The translations under genes were made by a program, and so were the position numbers. From Lentzea atacamensis (lineage in GTDB: Bacteria; Actinomycetota; Actinomycetes; Mycobacteriales; Pseudonocardiaceae): DNA of 64,000 nucleotides. Location of the stretch: positions 1,569,635-1,633,634 of the forward strand of contig NZ_QLTT01000001.1 of assembly GCF_003269295.1 (NCBI RefSeq), given 5' to 3'. How positions within the stretch are numbered: the first letter of the stretch is position 1; each line of letters opens with the position of its first letter. Shown piece by piece: positions 60,617 to 64,000 of this stretch. The notes under the pieces were generated by a model. That model did no database searches and was not told where the DNA came from. It was given only the letters and a program-made list of their open reading frames with translations.

Positions 60617-61411
60617 CTACCACTCTGCGACGCCGGACGCCTCACTGCCTTGTACGAATGGAAGCTCTGCCGCCATCCACTCGGTCGGGGTGGCTCCGCA
60701 CAACGCCCGCCAGTCCCGGTTGAAGTGCGCCTGGTCGGTGTAGCCGCAGGCAGCGGCCACCTCGGTCAGCGTCGGCCGCCGCTGCCCGCGCAGCATCCGG
60801 TTCGCCCGCTCGAACCGCATGACGCGGCCCATGACCTTGGGTGTCAGCCCGTACTCCGCAGCGAACCGCGCGCTCAGGTGCTGCCTGCTCCACCCGACCT
60901 CGGCGGCGATCTCCCCGACCGTCGCCCCCGCCGCGAGCCGCTGCCACGCCCACGCGACCTCGACCTGCTGCTTCACGGGCCGCAGCAACCGTCCCAGCAC
61001 GAGGTCGAGCTGAGCGAACCGGTCCCGCCACGTCGTCGCGGTCTGCAGCCGTTCGCGCAGCTCACCGGCCGGCGCGTCCAGCGTGTCCAGCCCCACGGTG
61101 GTCGCCGCCAGCTCGCCGGCGGGCAGTCCGAAGAACGCCCGCGCGCCCAACGGCGTGAGGTCGCACTGGACGCCGTGCTGGAAGCCGTCGTGGGTGATGA
61201 TCACGGCCTCGTCGTGCAGGCCGCCGCACAGCGCGGCGAACCTGCCCTGGTCGAGGTCGACCGTGCCGTCCACGGTGACGACGAGGGTCAGCGAACGCGA
61301 CGGCAGGCCGCGGTGGATGCCGGGTTCCGACCGCAGCCGATACCCGGAGTACCGCGTCACGAACGGCCGCAGCCTCGGGTGCGGCGCACCGACGACGTGC
61401 TCGACGTCCAC
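60617..61411 (-). CDS. AraC-family regulator
   Basis: The product has 264 residues. The N-terminal domain (about 1-150, RLRPFVTRYSGYRLR and GVQCDLTPLGARAFFGLPAG) is of the DUF6597-like type. Two helix-turn-helix motifs follow (about 165-250, VGEIAAEVGWSRQHLSARF, then EVAAACGYTDQAHFNRDW). The GTG at 61409-61411 has TAGCAT 7 bp upstream, suggesting a leaderless transcript. It lies 2 bp before a VOC gene and shares its operon. Confidence 0.9.
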   Translation of the reverse strand: MDVEHVVGAPHPRLRPFVTRYSGYRLRSEPGIHRGLPSRSLTLVVTVDGTVDLDQGRFAALCGGLHDEAVIITHDGFQHGVQCDLTPLGARAFFGLPAGELAATTVGLDTLDAPAGELRERLQTATTWRDRFAQLDLVLGRLLRPVKQQVEVAWAWQRLAAGATVGEIAAEVGWSRQHLSARFAAEYGLTPKVMGRVMRFERANRMLRGQRRPTLTEVAAACGYTDQAHFNRDWRALCGATPTEWMAAELPFVQGSEASGVAEW

Positions 61412-61525
61412 GTCCTCGATGCTAGTGCCGTGGCAGTCGGTTCTGCCCCCGTGTTCGGCGGTCAGACGGCCGCATCGTGGTGCCGCTGAGCGTCGAACAC
61501 GCGGCGAAGGCTGGCTGTCGCGGCA

Positions 61526-62500
61526 CTAGAACAACTCGCCGAGCACTAGCAGCCCAGCGCCCACCGGCACCAGATCGGCGCCGTACGACGTGACGCTCAC
61601 GTCCAGCCCGGGCATCGCGCGCAGGTACAGCTCGGGGGACTCCAGCACCTTCCGTCCACTCAGGACGATCTGGTCCAGGTCCAGCAGCTGCACCAGGTTC
61701 TGCACGGCGGCCGCGAGCACCCGAGCCGCCTGCTCACCGCTCGCAACGGCGTGCACGGCCTCAACGCACCCGCGCCGCCCGCACACGCACAGCGGCCCGT
61801 CCAGCTGGATCGTGGTGTGCCCGAGCTCGCCCGCACCCGACCGCGCGCCCCGGTGCACCTCTCCGCCGAGCAGCAGCCCGACACCCAGACCGGTGCCGAC
61901 GAGCACGAGAGCGGCGTCCTCCATCGGTCTCCGCCAGGCCTCGGCCAGCATCGCGGCGTTGGTGTCCTTGTCCACGACGACCGGCAGCCCGAGTCGTTCC
62001 TCCGCCAGCGCCCGCAACGGAACACCGGACCAGCCGGGCAGACCGTTCGGGGACACGACCCCGTCGCGGGAGTTCAGCGGACCGGCGATCCCGATGCCGA
62101 GCCCGAGCACCTTCTCATCGGCCGAGATCAGCGGCTCCAACACCTCCAGCACGTCGGAAGGCGTGAACATCGGCGCCAGCGGCACGACGGACGCCGACAC
62201 GACCTCACCGGTCAGGTCAAGCCGCACCACCCGCAGCTCGTCCCGGTCGACGTACGCCCCGTACGCGAACGCCCCGCCGGCGGCCAGCTGGAGCGACATC
62301 CGCGGCTTGCCACGGCCGCCGTCGCGGACCGCACCGGTCTCCTCCAGCAGCCCGGCCGAGATGAGCCGCGCCACGATCTTCGACACCGCCTGCGGGGTCA
62401 GCCCGGCTTCGGCGGCGATGGAAGCCCTGCTCAGGGCACCTGACCGAACGAGGCGGAGCACCGTCCGGTCGTTGTGCGAACGCAGTGAGGTGAGGTCCAC
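61526..62500 (-). CDS. ROK-family transcriptional regulator
   Basis: The product has 324 residues. A MarR-like winged helix (about 8-65, NDRTVLRLVRSGALSRASIA, TPQAVSKIVARLISAG) precedes the ROK kinase-like domain (about 80-324), with VDKDTNAAMLAE, and zinc motif CVCGRRGCVEA. ROK regulators respond to sugars or their phosphates. The GTG at 62498-62500 is chosen as start. It is divergent from a Gfo/Idh/MocA-type gene, with a short inverted repeat between, so it likely controls that operon. Confidence 0.92.
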   Translation of the reverse strand: MDLTSLRSHNDRTVLRLVRSGALSRASIAAEAGLTPQAVSKIVARLISAGLLEETGAVRDGGRGKPRMSLQLAAGGAFAYGAYVDRDELRVVRLDLTGEVVSASVVPLAPMFTPSDVLEVLEPLISADEKVLGLGIGIAGPLNSRDGVVSPNGLPGWSGVPLRALAEERLGLPVVVDKDTNAAMLAEAWRRPMEDAALVLVGTGLGVGLLLGGEVHRGARSGAGELGHTTIQLDGPLCVCGRRGCVEAVHAVASGEQAARVLAAAVQNLVQLLDLDQIVLSGRKVLESPELYLRAMPGLDVSVTSYGADLVPVGAGLLVLGELF

Positions 62501-62513
62501 ATAGCAATTATGC

Positions 62514-62525
62514 AACAGCGTTGTT
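62514..62525. promoter_or_regulatory. Inverted repeat, possible ROK operator
   Basis: AACA-GCGT-TGTT lies in the AT-rich 36-bp gap between the ROK and oxidoreductase starts. It is short but well placed to cover both promoters. Confidence 0.45.
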
Positions 62526-62536
62526 TTAATCGGGGC

Positions 62537-63544
62537 ATGACACGAGTCGGACTGCTGGGCTACGGCATCGCGGGACGGGTCTTCCACGCCCCGCTCATCT
62601 CCTCGACCGAGGGCATGGATCTCGTCGCCATCGTCACGGCGAACCCGGAGCGGCAGGCGCACGCCCGTACCGCGTACCCGGACGCCAAGATCGTGACCAC
62701 CGACGAGCTGTTCGAGCTGGACCTCGACCTGATCGTCGTCGGCACCCCGAACCGCACGCACGTCGAGTACGCGCGGCGAGCCATCGCCAAGGGTGTCGCG
62801 GTCGTCGTCGACAAGCCGTTCGCGCCCACCAGCGCCGAGGCGAACGATCTCGTGACCGCGGCCAGGGCGAAGGGCGTGCCGCTCACGGTCTTCCAGAACC
62901 GCCGCTGGGACAGCGACTTCCTCACCGTTCGCAAGATCATCGGCCAACTGGGCGAAGTTCGGCGGTTCGAGTCTCGATATGAGCGCTGGGTGCCGGAGAT
63001 CTGGGACAACTGGCGCGAGTTCGGCGCGCCGGAGGAGGCCGGTGGCCTGCTCTACGACCTCGGTGCGCACCTCGTCGACCAGGCGGTGCAGCTCTTCGGC
63101 CCGGTCTCGAACGTCTACGCGGAGCTGGACCTGCGCAGGCCCGGCGTGCAGGTGGACGACGACGTGTTCGTGGCGCTGACGCACGACAACGGCGTCCGGT
63201 CCCACCTGTGGGCCAGCGCGCACGCCGCCCACCACGGGCCGCGGTTCCGCGTGCTCGGCAGCGAGGGCGCGTTCGTGATCAGCGGCCTGGACGAGCAGGA
63301 GGACGCGCTCGACGCCGGTCGCCGACCGACCGACGCCAACTGGGGTTACGAGACCCGCAGCGGCCAGCTCGGCGTCCTCGGCCAGACGGTCGAGGTGCCC
63401 GTCGAGCTCGGCGCGTACGAACACTTCTACGCCGAGCTGCAGGCCGGCCGCATCCCCGTCGACCCCGCGGGGAGCGTGTACGCGCTCGAGGTCATCGAGG
63501 CCGCCTTCACCTCCGCGCGCGAGAACCGGGTGGTGACCCTGTGA
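62537..63544 (+). CDS. Gfo/Idh/MocA-family oxidoreductase
   Basis: The product has 335 residues. The Rossmann motif GLLGYGIAGRVFH (about 5-17), the VVDKPFAP block (about 92-99) and GGLLYDLGAHLVDQ (about 165-178) are typical of the family, which oxidises or reduces sugars and inositols with NAD(P). The ATG at 62537 is chosen, with CGGGG close by. It overlaps the next gene by GTGA and is divergent from a ROK regulator, so the operon probably handles a sugar. Confidence 0.92.
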   Translation: MTRVGLLGYGIAGRVFHAPLISSTEGMDLVAIVTANPERQAHARTAYPDAKIVTTDELFELDLDLIVVGTPNRTHVEYARRAIAKGVAVVVDKPFAPTSAEANDLVTAARAKGVPLTVFQNRRWDSDFLTVRKIIGQLGEVRRFESRYERWVPEIWDNWREFGAPEEAGGLLYDLGAHLVDQAVQLFGPVSNVYAELDLRRPGVQVDDDVFVALTHDNGVRSHLWASAHAAHHGPRFRVLGSEGAFVISGLDEQEDALDAGRRPTDANWGYETRSGQLGVLGQTVEVPVELGAYEHFYAELQAGRIPVDPAGSVYALEVIEAAFTSARENRVVTL

Positions 63545-64000
63545 CCACGAGCGAAGAGCTCCTCGCCCAGGAGCGGCGCCTGCAGTTCACCCGCTTCGGC
63601 AACGACGTCGCGATCGACCTCGGCCTGCACCTGCTCGCCGCGGCCCGTGAACAGGGCCTGCCGATCGCGATCTCGGTGCAGCGCAACGGGCACAAGCTCT
63701 TCCACGCCTCGCTGCCCGGCACCGCGCCGAACAACGACAGGTGGCTGGAGCGCAAGGCCCGCGTGGTCGACCTGTTCGGCCACAGCTCGTTCTACGTGGG
63801 CACCTCGTTCCGCGAGAAGGGCACGACGTTCGAGGCGGAGTCGCGGCTCGACCCGGACCTGTACGCGGCGCACGGCGGCGTCTTCCCGGTCATCGTCCGC
63901 GGCACCGGCCCGGTCGGCACCGTCGGCGTGTCCGGGCTGCCGCAGGCCGAGGACCACGCGTTCGTCGTCACTCAGTTGGAATCGTTTCTGAACTCGCGCG
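63541..64000 (+). CDS. HbpS/UPF0303-like heme-degrading-type domain protein (cut by window end)
   Basis: About 153 codons are seen with no stop; the family is near 158 residues, so little is missing. LQFTRFGNDVAIDLGLHLLA, IAISVQRNGHKLFHASLPG and TAPNNDRWLERKARVV match UPF0303/HbpS-like proteins; HVG-type end residues GTVGVSGLPQAEDHAFV fit too. The name comes from HbpS, a heme-binding sensor accessory in Streptomyces; the actual role here is unknown. The GTG start overlaps the upstream stop as GTGA, so the two are co-translated and probably belong to one sugar or cofactor pathway. Confidence 0.88.
   Translation, partial: MTTSEELLAQERRLQFTRFGNDVAIDLGLHLLAAAREQGLPIAISVQRNGHKLFHASLPGTAPNNDRWLERKARVVDLFGHSSFYVGTSFREKGTTFEAESRLDPDLYAAHGGVFPVIVRGTGPVGTVGVSGLPQAEDHAFVVTQLESFLNSR

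Overview
This 64-kb window is high-GC (about 70% by eye, with strong G/C bias in third codon positions), uses many GTG starts, and carries families typical of filamentous actinomycetes: XRE-DUF5753/DUF397 pairs, DUF6480, DUF4360, RsbU/RsbV/RsbW-type regulators, Tat-exported hydrolases, CebR-like boxes and a mycobacterial-type LexA box. I infer a Pseudonocardiaceae-like soil actinomycete (for example Lentzea, Saccharothrix or Amycolatopsis). The genus is a guess. I saw no tRNA, rRNA, CRISPR array, transposase or integrase. It reads as ordinary chromosome with mosaic gene content.

Layout. 1-7.6 kb: 3' end of ilvD, a LysR/SDR pair around a large palindrome, a PRC-barrel/DUF2382 stress protein, a divergent acyl-CoA ligase/TetR pair, and a small intergenic region with a LexA box between an AlkB-type repair dioxygenase and a 56-residue protein carrying an RHIM-like amyloid-type motif; then a Tat-exported PHP-type phosphoesterase. 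7.7-16.4 kb: a signalling island with an RsbU-like PP2C phosphatase, a soluble hybrid histidine kinase with seven exact 92-residue HAMP-type repeats, two STAS antagonists, an RsbW-like kinase, two small stress-type proteins with SigB-like promoters, and a Ppx/GppA phosphatase. 16.4-25.9 kb: an alkaline-phosphatase-fold protein, a GH88 hydrolase, a two-component system, two DUF4360 secreted paralogues flanking an RsbW-like ATPase, a frameshifted HAD phosphatase and a Tat-exported peptidoglycan peptidase-like protein.

26-44 kb: metabolism and its regulators: a ferritin-like/SRPBCC fusion with a receiver-degenerate winged-helix regulator, type II NADH dehydrogenase beside a Rieske-tailed FAD oxidoreductase, PaaZ, two LysR/AraC-regulated units, an SDR and acyl-CoA synthetase cluster with a CsoR-like palindrome, a deazaflavin-type reductase, a TetR/membrane protein pair, an S1-type secreted protease and an MFS exporter. 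44-50 kb: a secreted protein, a GH16 glucanase behind tandem CebR-like boxes, an ornithine-cyclodeaminase-family protein and an XRE/DUF397/zinc-finger island. 50-64 kb: an LigB-type dioxygenase, a large twice-frameshifted NAGPA-metallophosphatase gene, a DEAD-box helicase, a methyltransferase, a 1,133-residue subtilase, VOC and AraC genes, and a ROK regulator divergent from an oxidoreductase/HbpS-like operon cut by the window end.

Common themes are extracellular polymer degradation (GH88, GH16, S1, S8, peptidoglycan peptidase), stress signalling by partner switching, and tight convergent packing (several gene pairs overlap by exactly CTAG). Three separate single-base losses break otherwise good reading frames (HAD gene once, NAGPA gene twice), so either recent decay or assembly errors must be considered there.
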